In this document: piece after piece, positions 44,001 through 56,170 of the stretch | Position numbering within the stretch: position 1 is the stretch's first letter | Layout of the letters: the number at the start of each line of letters is the position of its first letter | Assembly (NCBI GenBank): GCA_015179125.1 | Contig: WHVA01000042.1 | Coordinates: forward strand, 310,001-374,000 | Direction: 5' to 3' | DNA length: 64,000 nucleotides | Source of the DNA: Gautieria morchelliformis | Taxonomy: Eukaryota; Basidiomycota; Agaricomycetes; Gomphales; Gomphaceae | Notes under the pieces: model-generated | Told to the model about the DNA's origin: nothing | What the model saw: only the letters and a program-made list of their open reading frames with translations | The model's database searches: none | Position numbers and translations under genes: made by a program

Positions 44001-44066
44001 GTTCACGCAAGTTGAAGGCATAGACTATAATGAGACCTTCGCGCCGACAGCGAAGCTCTCCCCTTT
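40813..44066 (+). mobile_element. 3'-truncated Ty1/copia element 'copia 4'
   Basis: The 5' LTR (about 40813-41039) ends TTTTCA and is followed by GGTTATGGGCCCC, as in copia 2. Similarity to copia 2 stops after TAKLS in the reverse transcriptase, near 44066. There is no RT catalytic core, RNase H, polypurine tract or 3' LTR. The 5' boundary is uncertain (TGTTAG at 40813 or 40819) because no TSD can be matched. Confidence 0.85.
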
Positions 44067-44085
44067 AGTTACAAGCAGTTTGTAA
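41044..44085 (+). pseudogene. copia 4 gag-pol, broken
   Basis: The frame starts MGPIDSTVPTSGAKSFAVPK at the primer-binding-site ATG. Lesions: TGA at 41656; a one-base insertion near 42183 (AAACAAACGACT); a compensating one-base loss near 42290; TGA at 43384; truncation after TAKLS. Present: Gag, knuckle CWKCGKKGHIKADC, a mutated protease site (NLGAS where DSGAS is expected), integrase with LQSDRGGEYLSEE and QNGVAERLNRT, and the RT start. Both TGA codons are compatible with a former CGA. Confidence 0.9.
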
Positions 44086-45797
44086 GGGCAACCCTGGCTG
44101 GTTGTGGAGATCACACTACCACACAACTGACAAGGGGAAATCCAAAGTATGTATAAATGAACAGAGTATACAAGAGAGGGGATTCTCACCTGACAAGGGG
44201 AAATCCAAAGAGAAAAGTCTAAGGACCCCCAATGTCAGCGAGCCCGTATTATACTACGCTGCGCAGCCAGGGACAACACTTGGCACCCGCCATCAACCCT
44301 GCATCCTCCTGACCTCCCTGACCCTTGATCGACCCTTGATGCCACCTATTACGTGAGTCGCTTGATTTCCGACACTGTTCTGAGAGTGGAAGTTGGAAAT
44401 TGGAGTGAAACTGGCAAGGCAAACAGAACTGGTGGAAGTTCTCCCAGGAGCGGAATCATTTCCGAAAGCGGAGGCGTAGATGGAATTGGAACTGGAAGCG
44501 GAGTCAGAAATGGTGTCGGAACTGGGTGTGGTGTCGGAACTGGAAATGGAAAACAGGGTGTCCCCTGACACAGTTTTTCGACCCATCTGCTCACTATCTC
44601 GAACACCAGTAGTTACCACTAATATAGTATAAATAGCTACTACAAATGTATGAACGAAATCATCCAGAATCAACTGTTTCACCCCTTGAAGTCACCGTAG
44701 TCTTGTTTGATAGCTACAGGACTTAGATCTCGATAGTTTGCTCCAATTCTTCGTTGAGAGCTCACTATTACTGCTTACTCTAGACTACCTCAAAAGCGAA
44801 TCCTTTTGACTTAGCTATCCCTTATATCGACACCATTCTCTTGTCAACACGGTCACGTGACCTCCATCCATCAGTGCCGGACGCCTCTCGAGAGGCTTAG
44901 TCAGCACACAGGAGAGGGACAGACATAGCGGTCCCAACTGCTAAGCAATAGAAATTGTTTGTTAAAGGCATCAAATAACATCTTAATCCAAAAAGCTTGG
45001 CAAGACACTGCCCATGTTGTGTGCAGCCAGCTGAGTGAAGGGAACAACATTGTGTGATGCTAGTCACATAGTGTTGCATCTAATTGGAAACATGACATTT
45101 TGAGCTGTGAAAGTGACCTCAATGCTAATGCTAAAATATTTATTTCTCAACCAAAATGCTTATAAGTCAGAAGAATTGTGTATTTGATTGATTCCAATTG
45201 GATTGTAAAAAAAACACTACAAAAAAAGCCTGAACATGAAATATGCAACACATATTTCACTTTGGTGTTGCAACTCGCAATACAAGACTGTAGATGACAT
45301 GGGTCTCACCTGGCAGAGAGGGATCTAAAGAGGAAAAGCTAAGGATCCCCACTGCCAGCAAACTACCTGTATACCTCACACAACTGGACACCGCTGCCCA
45401 CAGTCAGGGACTCTTGCTTCCCATCTGACATCAGCCCTGACTTGCCCTGTGATCCTGGGTCATGTACCACCGCTGATACCATTCCAGAATGGGTGCTGAA
45501 GCCAAAGGTTTGGGAACCTGGCCTCAGGACCAAGACATACATAGGGATGGCTCAGTGACTCAGGGTGTGCTTCGCAGTGTCCGGGGCTGACCACAAAAAT
45601 GGTCTCAGAAGGGGCAGTCTTGGGAATACCCCTGGGTGAGGCTATCAGATAGTTATTACATGTACAATATTTATAATAGTGCATGTGAGTGGCTAATTGG
45701 ATGCAGGAATGTTCTCAAAACCATCTGGAAGTCCAACCACTATGGTAGTAGGAGATGCAACATATCTGTGTGTCAATGAGTGATTCCCCTGGCAAAA
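44086..45797. other. Gene-free region with diverged direct repeats
   Basis: A repeat of about 160 bp at 44185-44340 recurs, diverged, at 45305-45470 (CTCACCTGACAAGGGGAAAT versus CTCACCTGGCAGAGAGGGAT). TGACAAGGGGAAATCCAAAG also occurs at 44128 and 44191. A GGAACTGGAA-type degenerate minisatellite lies at 44380-44560 and makes a Gly-rich ORF (44353-44568) that I do not regard as a gene. GTCACGTGAC lies near 44853. No supported gene. Confidence 0.5.
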
Positions 45798-48700
45798 TCA
45801 TGTTGCCTCTCTGCATCGCATCCATGATCTGCCATGCTCAAACCAGCTGAAATCAAGCTTTGTGGACCCCTTCGCAATGACAGCAGTGTTCGCCGGCCGC
45901 CAGAGGCCTACTTGTGACCAGGGTGGTATCCAGAATAAAAGTTCTGAGGGCGAGTTTAGTAACCAGCCATTTTCGAGCCTTGAGTCATTTCGAAACCCAG
46001 GCCCCGTAACTGTGCAAAGGATATTAGCAGATTTCGTCATGTTCCGACAAATCAAGATAACAGCTACTGGCTAGCCTCACCTGCAAATGGTGCTGAAATG
46101 ACCTCCCCGGTGTCTGCATTCCACACACGGATCGTCTTGTCTTCAGACCCGGAGACGATCCGCTTGCCATCCTGCGAGAACGCCACCGACATGACCTTGC
46201 CCGTATGGCCTTCGAATGGCGCTGAAATGACCTCCCCGGTGTCTGCATTCCACACACGGATCGTCATGTCATCAGACCCAGAGACGATCCGCTCGCCATC
46301 CTGCGAGAATGCCACCGATGTGACCCAGAAGGTGTGGCCTTCAAATGGTGCTGAAATGACCTCCCCGGTGTCTGCATTCCACACACGGATCGTCCCGTCA
46401 CGAGACCCGGAGACAATTCGCTTGCCGTCATGCGAGAAGGCGACCGACGTGACCGAGTCGGTGTGGCCTTCAAATGGTGTTGAAATGACCTCCCCGGTGT
46501 CTGCGTTCCACACACGGATCGTCATGTCATCAGACCCAGAGACGATCCGCTCGCCATCCTGCGAGAACGCCACCGACCCGACCCAGCAGGTGTGGCCTTC
46601 AAATGGTGCTGAAACGACCTCCCCGGTGTCTGAATTCCACACACGGATCGTCTTGTCTTCAGACCCGGTGACGATGCGCTTGCCATCGTGCGAGAACGCC
46701 ACCGAGGTGACCCAGCCGGTGTGGCCTTCAAATGGTGCTGAAATGACCTCCTCGGTGTCTGCATTCCACACACGGATCGTCTTGTCTACAGACCCGGAGA
46801 CAATGCGCTTGCCGTCCTGCGAGAACGCCACCGACCTGACCTCGCCCGTGTGACCTTCGAATGGTGCTGAAACGACCTCCCCGGTGTCTGAATTCCACAC
46901 ACGGATCGTCTTGTCTTCAGACCCGGTGACGATGCGCTTGCCATCGTGCGAGAACGCCACCGAGGTGACCCAGCCGGTGTGGCCTTCAAATGGTGCTGAA
47001 ATGACCTCCTCGGTGTCTGCATTCCACACACGGATCGTCTTGTCTACAGACCCGGAGACAATGCGCTTGCCGTCCTGCGAGAACGCCACCGACCTGACCT
47101 CGCCCGTGTGACCTTCGAATGGTGCTGAAACGACCTCCCCGGTGTCTGCATTCCACACACGGATCATCTTGTCTTCAGACCCGGAGACGATCCGCTTGCC
47201 ATCCTGCGAGAACGCCACCGACATGACGCAGTCGGTGTGGCCTTCGAATGGTGCTGAAACGACCTCCCCGGTGTCTGCATTCCACACACGGATCATCTTG
47301 TCATAAGACCCGGAGACGACCCGTTTGCCGTCCTGCGAGAACGCCACCGACATGACCCAGAAGATGTGACCTTCGAATGGTGCTGAAACGACCTCCCCGG
47401 TGTCTGCATTCCACACACGGATCGTCATGTCATAAGACCCGGAGACGATCCGCTTGCCGTCCTGCGAGAAGGCGACTGACATGACCCTGTCGGTGTGGCC
47501 TCCAAATGGTGCTGAAATGACCTCCCCGGTGTCTGCATTCCACACACGGATCGTCTTGTCTTCAGACCCGGAGACGATCCGCCTGCCGTCCTGCGAGAAG
47601 GCGACCGACATGACCCTATCGGTGTGGCCTCCAAATGGTGCTGAAATGACCTCCCCGGTGTCTGCATTCCACACACGGATCGTCTTGTCTTCAGACCCGG
47701 AGACGATCCGCTTGCCGTCCTGCGAGAAGGCGACCGACATGACCCAGCCGGTGTGTCCTTCGAATGGTGCTGAAATGACCTCCCCGGTGTCCGCATTCCA
47801 CACACGGATCGTCTTGTCGTAAGACCCAGACACGATGCGCTTGCCGTCGGGAGAGAATGCTACCGATGAGACGCCGTGGTTGTGGCCTACCAAGACGTTT
47901 TCAATAGCTGACCACATCTTCAGTTTCCCTGTCTCTATGCGGAGTAGTCTTGGAAAGTCTGGGAGGTACGTCTGTGACACTATGGAAGTTTCAGGTGCAA
48001 ACGGGAGTGCTGACACATAGAGATGAGGAGTGCTCTCCGAGATTACGCTCCAAAAAGTAGCTACAAACTTGCGGGTATCCCATACGAATGCTGTAGTGTC
48101 ATCATCCTGAAGTTCATTAGACTCACGTGGGAGCTCATAACAACAACTTGGGCACTCACCTGACTCCAGTCCATTATTGATGAGAGCACTGCTGATGCAT
48201 CGGGTACCTTCTTGATCAAACTTAAAACTTCTAGCCAATAGAGTAGCTTAGTCTCGAAGAACTCCTTGACCTTTGCACCTATTCCCGGCGTAAAGGTGGT
48301 GGCGTGAACATGGTCCGCCCCAAAACGGCAAGAGTATGAAAGTTGGGATGATATATACTTCTTGGTCCGTGTCGCCAAGTCGACAACGTCGTCGTTACGC
48401 AGATGTGAAGTTTCAAGCCGACAAATGTTGAAACAAAGTTCATCCTTCATCACGCGCAGGGACGAGGACGCAAGGACGTCATGGTGTAAAGATGTGTTGA
48501 TGTAGTATGGTCCACTCCGGTCGCGATCTGTTAAGAAGTCACGAAAAGACGTGTGCAGCAGACGAATTGGTTCAGTTGTTTGGGTGACATTGCTCAACAG
48601 AGATCCCATTGGCCCAACTATCAGATCCACCGCATATCCCGATCCGTATTCATCGTGTAACTTCTGGAGGGCAGATATGGACAAGGGCTCTTTGGCTGCC

Positions 48701-51168
48701 AGTATGCAGCCCATGACCGATCGGAATCGACGCACAATGCTATCGTTATTCCCCGGCCCAAACAACTGCGTGAGTATCTTAAGATACAGCCCATCCAACA
48801 GGCTGAGGTGCGTGCTCTGCGATGCCAAAAGGGTATCAAGTTGCTCGACAGGATCTAAACCCTTCAAGCCATCTCCTTTGACAAATAGACAAGCAGTGGA
48901 TGCCCATTGAAATAGGCCTTCCGATTTCTCGACTAATAATCTACACCAAGCTTTGTTGGGCCATTTCTGCTTGAGGGCCGGAACGTTCCCCAGTTGGGCT
49001 TGCACAAAGAGGGCACTGTCCTCATCAGGGTTGGGGTCAATCTCCTTTATGGACCTAGAAAGCACGTGCTTCTTCCCAAGAAGGGCGCCCTGGATGTCTT
49101 GTTCGGCACGGGAGGTGATGAGAATACGGAAGTTAGGCGGCAATTCTGCAGCTTCATTGCCAAGGACAGACAAGAGACCCTGGCGAGATTTCAGGTCTCC
49201 ACTCTCATCCAATGCATCAATAACGATCACCGTTGGTCCGACGGTCGTTAGGTCCTTGGAGGGATCTAGAATGAACTTTTGGAACTGCTCGCGAGGTACG
49301 CGTGTGGTTCGAAGTGCTTTCCGCTCCCCGACCACTTTCAGCAACGATGCCCTTCGTGCTGGATCCTGATCAGCCAGGTCACGAGCAATCGTGCTAAAGA
49401 CGTTGTCGGGGGATCGCTCTGCCTGAAGAGCGCGGTCAAAAAAGTACGACGACCCGAGACGTTCGAGCCTCTCAAATTGCTTAGCGACCTCGTGGGCGAT
49501 GGCAGACTTGCCGGCCCCCGCAACGTCGTTCAAGAAAAATATGCGTGGGGTGTCCTCGCTCTCCTGGTTGGCCCACTCCCAGATCTCCGCAAGAACTGCC
49601 TCCCGAGTATCCCGAAGACATCCTTTTTCAGAATTGAACGTAGCACCGTCTGCGTAGGGCATGTCACCCAGCAGAACTCCCCCAGCTGGTTGCAAGGTGT
49701 ATTAGGCTCGGGAAAGGCCTCAAACCAGAAAACTTACAGATGTCGCCGACGACATTCAGAACACGTAATACAGTGACCTCAACATGTTGTACAGTGGTTT
49801 CAACACGTTGCACAGTGATTTCAGTATGAATCGCGGCATGTTGTTGTAACTCCGACTTGAGTTTGTTGAAAGATTCCTGGTATTGTTTGACCTTGCTGTC
49901 GACATCCGATACTAGATTTTTCGCGGTTCTTTTCCCTGAACAAAGACCGTCAGCTGTGGCCACCTGACCGCGGGACCAACATACCAAAACCCTCTGTTTT
50001 TGCGTAGGCGCGGACAAAGTAGCTGCACTCTAACGTCTGTTGCGCCAAGGCTAAGATAATTGGCATCTGCGATTCAATTTTTTTTTTTTTCAACGGCTCT
50101 GCCAGATGGACGAATGCATAGGTGTCTCCAATCATTTTCGCCAGACCATGGATGCTATCGTCCCGGTCCATCTGAGCAATGATAACCTAAATAGAGTAAA
50201 CCTCAGATGTCAGCTATATCTATCCGGTTGGTGTATGTCATAGATGTACCGTGAGCCAGAGACAGGATGGACCACGCCATTTTCGCATAAGGATGGACCT
50301 AGAATCAAGCACACCGTACCAATGAGATGACCTTGGGAGACTGCCGGCATTTGAACCATACCTGGGAGATCCCATCCACGATCTCGGTAAACAGCTTGAT
50401 CTTGTTCAAGAGTGGATCCCAATCCGTCATTATCGGGATAGTATTATTGGTGGTGGAAAGGATGCCGTCGACCACATTCTCTGCATGAATAATTCCGGAC
50501 GGCGCGGGGTTCATACTATCGACCACTTTCGCTTCGCCGACTGCTTCGTTCAGCTGGGCATCCCGCGCTTCGTCTGACGTCGCGAAAGACGTGAGGGTGA
50601 ACTCTAGGGCAGTCAGAACCTCATGCATCTTTCCTGCCTTATCTGATTTTTGCAGTTTGCGAACAATGGCTGCTATGGTCGATGATTACGCGTGCATTCC
50701 GTCGATGAGCTACAAGGACTGACCTCCAGTTCCTCCTTCTGCAAGCAGCAACTCAATCCGTTCCTTCGCACCGCCTATGTAGTCATCACGTGTAAAGATA
50801 CGGTGCCCGTAGACTTCGATTCCTAATACGGAAGATCCATGAAAGCCCTTGCTAGGCATGGATTTAAGTCGCGTGAAGATAAAAAAACACTGGAATTAAA
50901 CGCACAAATAGAAGGACTCGTTCCACGAGGCAGTATTACGCCTCGCAGCTACCGCAGTCGTCTGGATATCCTTATCGACACAGAGTTTTACGTAGTAGTT
51001 ACCAGGACGTTTGCAGAACAGTCCGACATTGGGAAGGTGATCGCATTTCAGGTCTGTTATCGATCCGCAAGAGTCAGTATGCAATAGGCAGCGCAAACGA
51101 AAGAGTCTTTCCTGCAAGTTTGATTGCTGCGGGAATACTTCGGGGTGGAGAGTGAACAGTTGGCTCAC
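45798..51168 (-). CDS. C2-NACHT-WD40 NLR-like protein (about 1625 aa)
   Basis: Exons (minus): 51168-50906, 50851-50724, 50633-50362, 50298-50250, 50186-49985, 49935-49738, 49685-48160, 48106-46081, 46009-45798. A C2-like domain (YYVKLCVDKD, ASWNESFY, IEVYGHRIFTRDD) leads, then a helical region (VHPYAKMAWSILS, MDRDDSIHGLAKMIGDTYAF). NACHT has Walker A (NDVAGAGKSA), Walker B (VIVIDALDES) and ITSRAE. Fourteen WD40 repeats follow, then the family tail (LLFWIPPWSQVGLWRPANTA). Such STAND proteins act in fungal non-self recognition and programmed cell death. All phases close except at the intron 50187-50249, where canonical sites leave the frame off by one. The first exon start is uncertain. Confidence 0.85.
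46082..47870 (-). repeat. Fourteen tandem 129-bp WD40 repeats
   Basis: Each unit encodes 43 residues of the form GHTxxVxSVAFSQDGKRIVS and GSxDxTIRVWNADTGEVISA. Units 7-8 are repeated almost exactly as units 9-10 (a 258-bp duplication; compare 46603-46857 with 46861-47115). Variation is concentrated at a few codons: the two residues before the first Val, the residue after it, and those around the SxD. Confidence 0.95.
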
Positions 51169-52067
51169 TAGGGAAGTGATCGTGAACTTACGCTACCGTG
51201 CCCGTATCGTTGCCCTTGACGTTGTTCATTGTCAGTGTTCGAGGTGGGTAGTAGGCGGAAAAAGACGACGAGATACGCCGTATGGCACTGCGTACTTCGG
51301 ACCTATCATCGAAGACATGGCACTTCTTACATAAGCGCGCGTCGATCGTCACGTGCCATCGTACGTGCTCGTTCGCAAGTTCAGCTGGTCCACGGTGTCT
51401 GAGAGGTAACGCGGCGTGACTCGATCCGTGCACGGCCTGGGCAAGTTTCGTGGATCCGTTGCCTCGCCCTGTACATCCGCGCAAGTAAGTATTTCACCCA
51501 CGCGGTCTATCCAGATCACACATACAGCTGCTGCTTTGTCGACCAGTTCCGACGTCCAGTGCCCAGGTACCCCCCCAAAGCAGTCCGCTACCAGACCTTC
51601 AAATGCGACACTTGTCCCTCCAGTCCGTCTCGCCTCCCCACTTTTCAAGCTTGCCTAGACCATCAATATACAATGCCCCACGTCCCGTTACAGCAGTACT
51701 CGCTCCGGATAGGCGTCAGACGCCGGTTGTATTTAGACCCTACAGCCGGCTGTAAAATACATTTGCTGAAGGATGGCATCTAGCCAGACACGTCGCAGTG
51801 ACCGCCCGCTAGCTGCTCAAACCGTGGAGCCTTACTGTCTCCCGGCAGTCTTCGCAAAACAGCGACTCGGGTACCGTGTGGGTGGCCACGTCCGACTCAC
51901 TACGGCAGCCGCAGCGAGTCGGGTGTAACCAGCCACACCCGACCCACTACTGCGAGCTACCGAGCCTGTCTCGGAAGGTCTACGTGACGCGAGACAGCAG
52001 CAACAGTGGTATAAGTATTTCCTCTATCAAGCTAGGACCCCCCAAGCGCTTTCCAGAGTACTTCTTT
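51169..52067. other. Gene-free stretch between the NLR gene and the 52166 gene
   Basis: Overlapping ORFs of up to 99 codons on both strands (51349-51648) carry no motif I recognise. GACTCG/CGAGTC-type short inverted pieces lie at 51860-51930. It should contain the 5' end of the NLR gene and the promoter of the 52166 gene. Confidence 0.4.
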
Positions 52068-52131
52068 CTCATACTATATCTTCCTCATACTATATCTTCC
52101 TCATACTATATCTTCCTCATACTATATCTTC
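52068..52131. repeat. 16-bp tandem repeat in a promoter position
   Basis: Four perfect copies of CTCATACTATATCTTC end 34 bp before the ATG at 52166. Each unit contains TATAT, so copy number could affect the core promoter of the downstream gene. Confidence 0.85.
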
Positions 52132-52165
52132 CTCATTGACAAACATTAGTTAACCATCTACAAAG

Positions 52166-53115
52166 ATGTTCCAACTCTCCCAGACCCTTATCTCTTTGAA
52201 GCAGGTCGTTCGTGGTGTCGCGAGGCAAGCTGAAGGAAAGCTGTCCAAGGCCAAAGCGCGCATCGTCGAGCGGAAGAGGCCCCTGACGAGTGCTCCGTGG
52301 CTTGGGCTCGATCCCAAGGTATGGCCTTGTCAGGTCACTGACGAAAAGCCGGGAGTTAGCAGGGCTCCCGATGGTTCGACAGTGACCAGCAAGAGCTCGG
52401 ACCCCCTGCCCTTTTCCTCCTCCCCCACCTCCCCCACCTCACCGGCCACACCGGCCATGTTCTCCGAGGACAATCCCTCGACCGCTGCGATGCTCAACAT
52501 GCCGCCCCCTCGTATTCCCAACATTCTCATCTCAGATTATGACGCTGAGAAGGCTGATCGCCGCTCTGGCATAGAGCGGGAGTATAAGGATATAGTATGT
52601 CTCTTGAGAACATCACAAAGGTGGGTCAACGTTCTAACGTGCTGCTTCAGGAGGATCCCAAGACGTTGGGATTGTTAGCACCCCCTGGCGCCTTCCCGGT
52701 CTTGAAGAGGAAGAAAAGGGTTATTCGTGGGAACACCTGTCCTCTAGACGGAGCCCACATCATCGCGCGGAAGTGCCACTTGCCGAGTTCTCCGTGCGCG
52801 TTGGATCCCATAGTATTGTTGCCTTGTCGGCTCACCGACGAGAAGCGGGTAGTTAGCATGGCACCCAGTAGTTCGGCAGTGACCAGCAAGAGCTCGGACT
52901 TCCTGCCCTGTCCCTCCTCCTCCTCATCAGTCCTACCATCAATATTCTCCGGGGACAATTTCTCGACCGTTACGTTGCTCACCGTGCGGCCCCCTTCTAT
53001 TCCCACCATTGTCGTCCAGTCCGAGCACCATCAGACTGGCGTGGTCCCCACCATCGCAGACTATGATGCCGAGAAGGCTGGTCGCCGCTCAAAACACAGC
53101 CGCGGACAAAAGTGA
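52166..53115 (+). CDS. Hypothetical protein with internal duplication, two exons (297 aa)
   Basis: Exon 1 52166-52594, intron 52595-52650 (GTATGT...TTCAG, 56 bp), exon 2 52651-53115; both junctions are phase 0. It starts MFQLSQTLISLKQVVRGVA. The two exons encode diverged copies of one module: LTDEK..V, AVTSKSSD, a Ser/Pro-rich stretch, FSEDN/FSGDN, P.IP.I and DYDAEKADRRS/DYDAEKAGRRS. Hence the gene arose by duplication of an exon-sized unit. No signal peptide or transmembrane segment is evident and I recognise no family. The closed phases and module conservation support a real gene. Confidence 0.65.
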
Positions 53116-55309
53116 CGTTTTCAGGAAAAGTTGTCAAATCCTGGCATGAGCATCTTCTATACGGTTGTCTGTCAGTGCTGTATCGTGGCGGTCGTCCTCA
53201 TGCACGGGACTACTTCGCGCAGAAGTTTGGCGACCATAGTGGGCCACTTTGTGGATTTCAAGTGGCAGGCTCTCATTCTCTCCTCGGACCTTCGACTCTC
53301 TCTCTCTTGTGATATCCTCGGTCGTCGACTCTCTCTCAGCATCTGGACACTCAGGGTATCTCTCGGATTTGGCTTCGCTTAGACTTTGGCGTTTGATATT
53401 CTGACTGGAAGATGGAAGTACGACGCAGCGCTGATGAGCGAGCCCATAAAGCCCGCTCTTAACAAGGTTTCGAAAGCCTCCCACTCGCCTCTCAGTTCTC
53501 AGTGTGCACTCTTGGCACGCCCCGACCATCCCTCTAGTGCCAAGGAGACTACAAGAGTCACAGGCATTCTGGGGACGCTCACGAATAATCACATGGACAT
53601 GGCAGGTACTCCTCACTTCCCACGTGTCACAGTCCATGAGTCCTCCTTTAAGCACTCTCTGTCCTAGCTCTTCTAGCCTCGTATTTACAGTGCACGCTGT
53701 CCGCCCTATAGCGCTGCATGTGCTGCCATTCAACTCTTTGAGTATATGTATCAGTCACAACCAGCGCTACTTTAGTCGCCGCAGGGGGAGTCCACTTGTT
53801 CACCGGCATGGCGCGCCAAAAGCCGTGTTGGGAACTAAGGATGGGGGCGGCATGGAACGTTCCGGCACTTGGGTGAGACAGGAATGGATATTATTAGATA
53901 CGTCTCCATGTATTTAAGTGGGTCGCTGCTGGTCATCGAATCAATTATCGTGCACAGACTTGTTGACTGTAGACTCGGGCACTCTGGGGTGAGAGCTCGA
54001 CGCTGAGGATGCTCTGCTCAAGGTCCGTGAGGACAAGGAAGGTGAGCCAGCGCTAGCTGAGCCCGGATGACGGTAGTTCATGGTTCAGCCCGCTGATAAT
54101 CATCTGTGCGCACTGCACTTCGACCAGTCAGCATGCTGTCACTGTGAGCGCCATGGGTTTCAGTCAAGAAGCACTCCGAGCCTCCGCTGCTGTGTTTGTC
54201 GACCACGGACTCGATCTCGCGATCCGAGCTAGGGCGTACCGTAGAGAGAGGGGGGGGGGCTGACCGTGCACTGTTACCCATGCCAAACTCAGTGCTGAGT
54301 TTGGCATGGGTAGTTTTTTCTGATGTCAAGGCCGCTCGTATTACACCCAGGAGCCAGACGTTACGATTTTTCGAACAGAGTGCATGTTGTAGGATGCTGG
54401 ACGCGATGTCTCTCGCCAATCTCTGTTCCAACGGGTCCTGTAGTACCCTGAAAGACCAATGGCCGCGATTGCTATTTTAGGGTGGAAATGCTGCTGCGAA
54501 TCTGTTTTGAATGCCAAACACTCTATCAGCATTTGTATCAATTCACGGAACGAAAAATCTTCGGATCCAATGATCTACATCGGGTGTAGATCACTGGTTG
54601 CGGCGAGCAGTTACCGGGTGTCCCTCATGATTGTATATCCGTGAAATATTTAGTCTGAGCTCTCTAGTTGGATGCGGACACTTTCTTCATCCTTTCTTCA
54701 CTCTGCATTGTCAGATTGCATCGCAGCCATGTTCTGCCGTATTAGAACCTATTGGTGCCCACCTACGGGTTCTTGCTATTATCTCCAACGGTTTCCCGGG
54801 CACGAAGCACGACCACTTCGGATGCGCTCCATGGAGGAACCCCACAGTTCAGGCACGACTGGCTCGTTTTCTTCGTTACCCAATTTATCGAGTGTTTCTC
54901 GTATTGACTGCAATGAGTTCTGTTTGGAAACTCTGTATCAACGAAGCAAGCTCAATTTCTCACCCGGGAGAGGGGGTTACACGCGTTTGTGATTGCGTTC
55001 GTGGATCCAGTTCCTCGGAGTAGTCGACATTGAGAAGTAGTTGTCTAGTATATCGAACTTTCTGGGAGGACGTAAGGCGTGAGATGGTCGTATTCATCAA
55101 AACGTTGGCCTACCTGAGCCATCCCTTCGGCCTTCACCCAGGCATCCTCTCCATATTGATATTGTTTGCCTCCCTCATCCCAGTTGCCATTTGAAATAAC
55201 ATTCTCTAGTCTCTGGATGATTCACTTCGATAGTTGCAGTGACCATCCCCTCACGCTTCTGGGCAAATTTTCCGGATGGGAGTCACTGGACGCCGGCTGT
55301 CTACACCGT
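53116..55309. other. Gene-poor stretch
   Basis: Short ORFs on both strands (for example 53134-53733 minus, 54631-55023 plus) without motifs or consistent splice sites. It contains a perfect hairpin at 54275-54312 and a G10 run at 54250-54259. No supported gene. Confidence 0.4.
54275..54312. other. Perfect 17-bp hairpin followed by T6
   Basis: Arms TACCCATGCCAAACTCA and TGAGTTTGGCATGGGTA pair perfectly around a 4-base loop (GTGC). TTTTTT follows two bases later on the plus strand. It could be a folded small RNA with a pol III-type stop, or a tiny inverted-repeat remnant. Function unknown. Confidence 0.5.
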
Positions 55310-55536
55310 AAGCCGCCCCTCCATACGGTGCCCCTGCACCATATCGCGCCCCTCAACACGATATAGAGGCACGGTATCCGCCCCCTCAGTACGGTGCAGA
55401 GTCACCGCACCCGGCCTGTCAGTACGGTGCACATGCACCATAGGCCACCTCAGTGCGGTCCAGGTGCACCATATCCCGCCTCTCACTACGGTCTGGGCCG
55501 TAGGGCGCCGCTCACTACGGTGCACGTGCATGAGGG
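55310..55536. repeat. Degenerate tandem array of about 35-45-bp palindromic units
   Basis: About six units built on CAGTACGGTGCA...TGCACCATA, with spacers such as CGCCCCTCA. Each unit can fold on itself (TACGGTGCA against TGCACCATA). ORFs on both strands here result from the repeat. Confidence 0.7.
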
Positions 55537-55882
55537 CTATGAGCCTGGATGGACGTATTAGAGCGCGACTAGGATCTGCAAGACAGCTTACCCTCCTGTA
55601 CATTTACCGCAGATCATGTCGAAACGTTCGCACGGAAGGGGGCATCGTTTCTCGCCCTTGAGCATCCGATGTACGCACAGACGGATATGGCATTGTGTTG
55701 GTAGAGTACCAAAATGGTTTGGCGCTCCCCGAAACGTACCTCAGGGATGTAAGTTAGAAGCACCAAACAGAGCACGCGCGTCACGAGTTGGTCACGTGAT
55801 CACTAACTGACATCCGTGTAACGATCAAAAAGTGAATCAAAAAGTGAATCATCAATTCAAAAAGTGAATCATCAATTCCTAT
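55537..55882. other. Short gene-free stretch before Helitron 1
   Basis: Contains three imperfect copies of AAAAAGTGAATCATCAATTC (55827-55880) immediately before the presumed Helitron 5' end. No coding signal. Confidence 0.5.
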
Positions 55883-55907
55883 TCCTATAGGTGAAAGCAG
55901 CACGGTG

Positions 55908-56170
55908 GGAGGTTGTGGGCGCCGCTTACAAATAATATTACATAAAACTTATGTCAGCGGCGAGCGGCGCAGCCGCGAGCACCAACGCTGCGCAGCGGTC
56001 ACGTGACCGGCAGACCGGCGTGAACCTGGAGCGCGAGCGGCGCACGGCTGCGCGGGCTCCAGCGCTCAACCCTGCGCTGGCAACGAACGCTGCGCAGCGG
56101 TCACGTGACCCGTTCGCGCGTGGTCCGTGCACGACGCGCGCGCACGGTATAAAGGCAGAACGGTAAGGAT
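55908..56170 (+). promoter_or_regulatory. GC-rich Helitron leader with TATA box
   Basis: Contains GGTTGTGGGCGCCGC, GCGAGCGGCGCAGCCGCGAG, two CGGTCACGTGACC-type palindromes (55997, 56097) and GGTATAAAGG near 56148. A matching module lies at 59546-59780 in front of the Helitron 2 gene. It is probably the 5' promoter region of the Helitron family. Confidence 0.6.
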
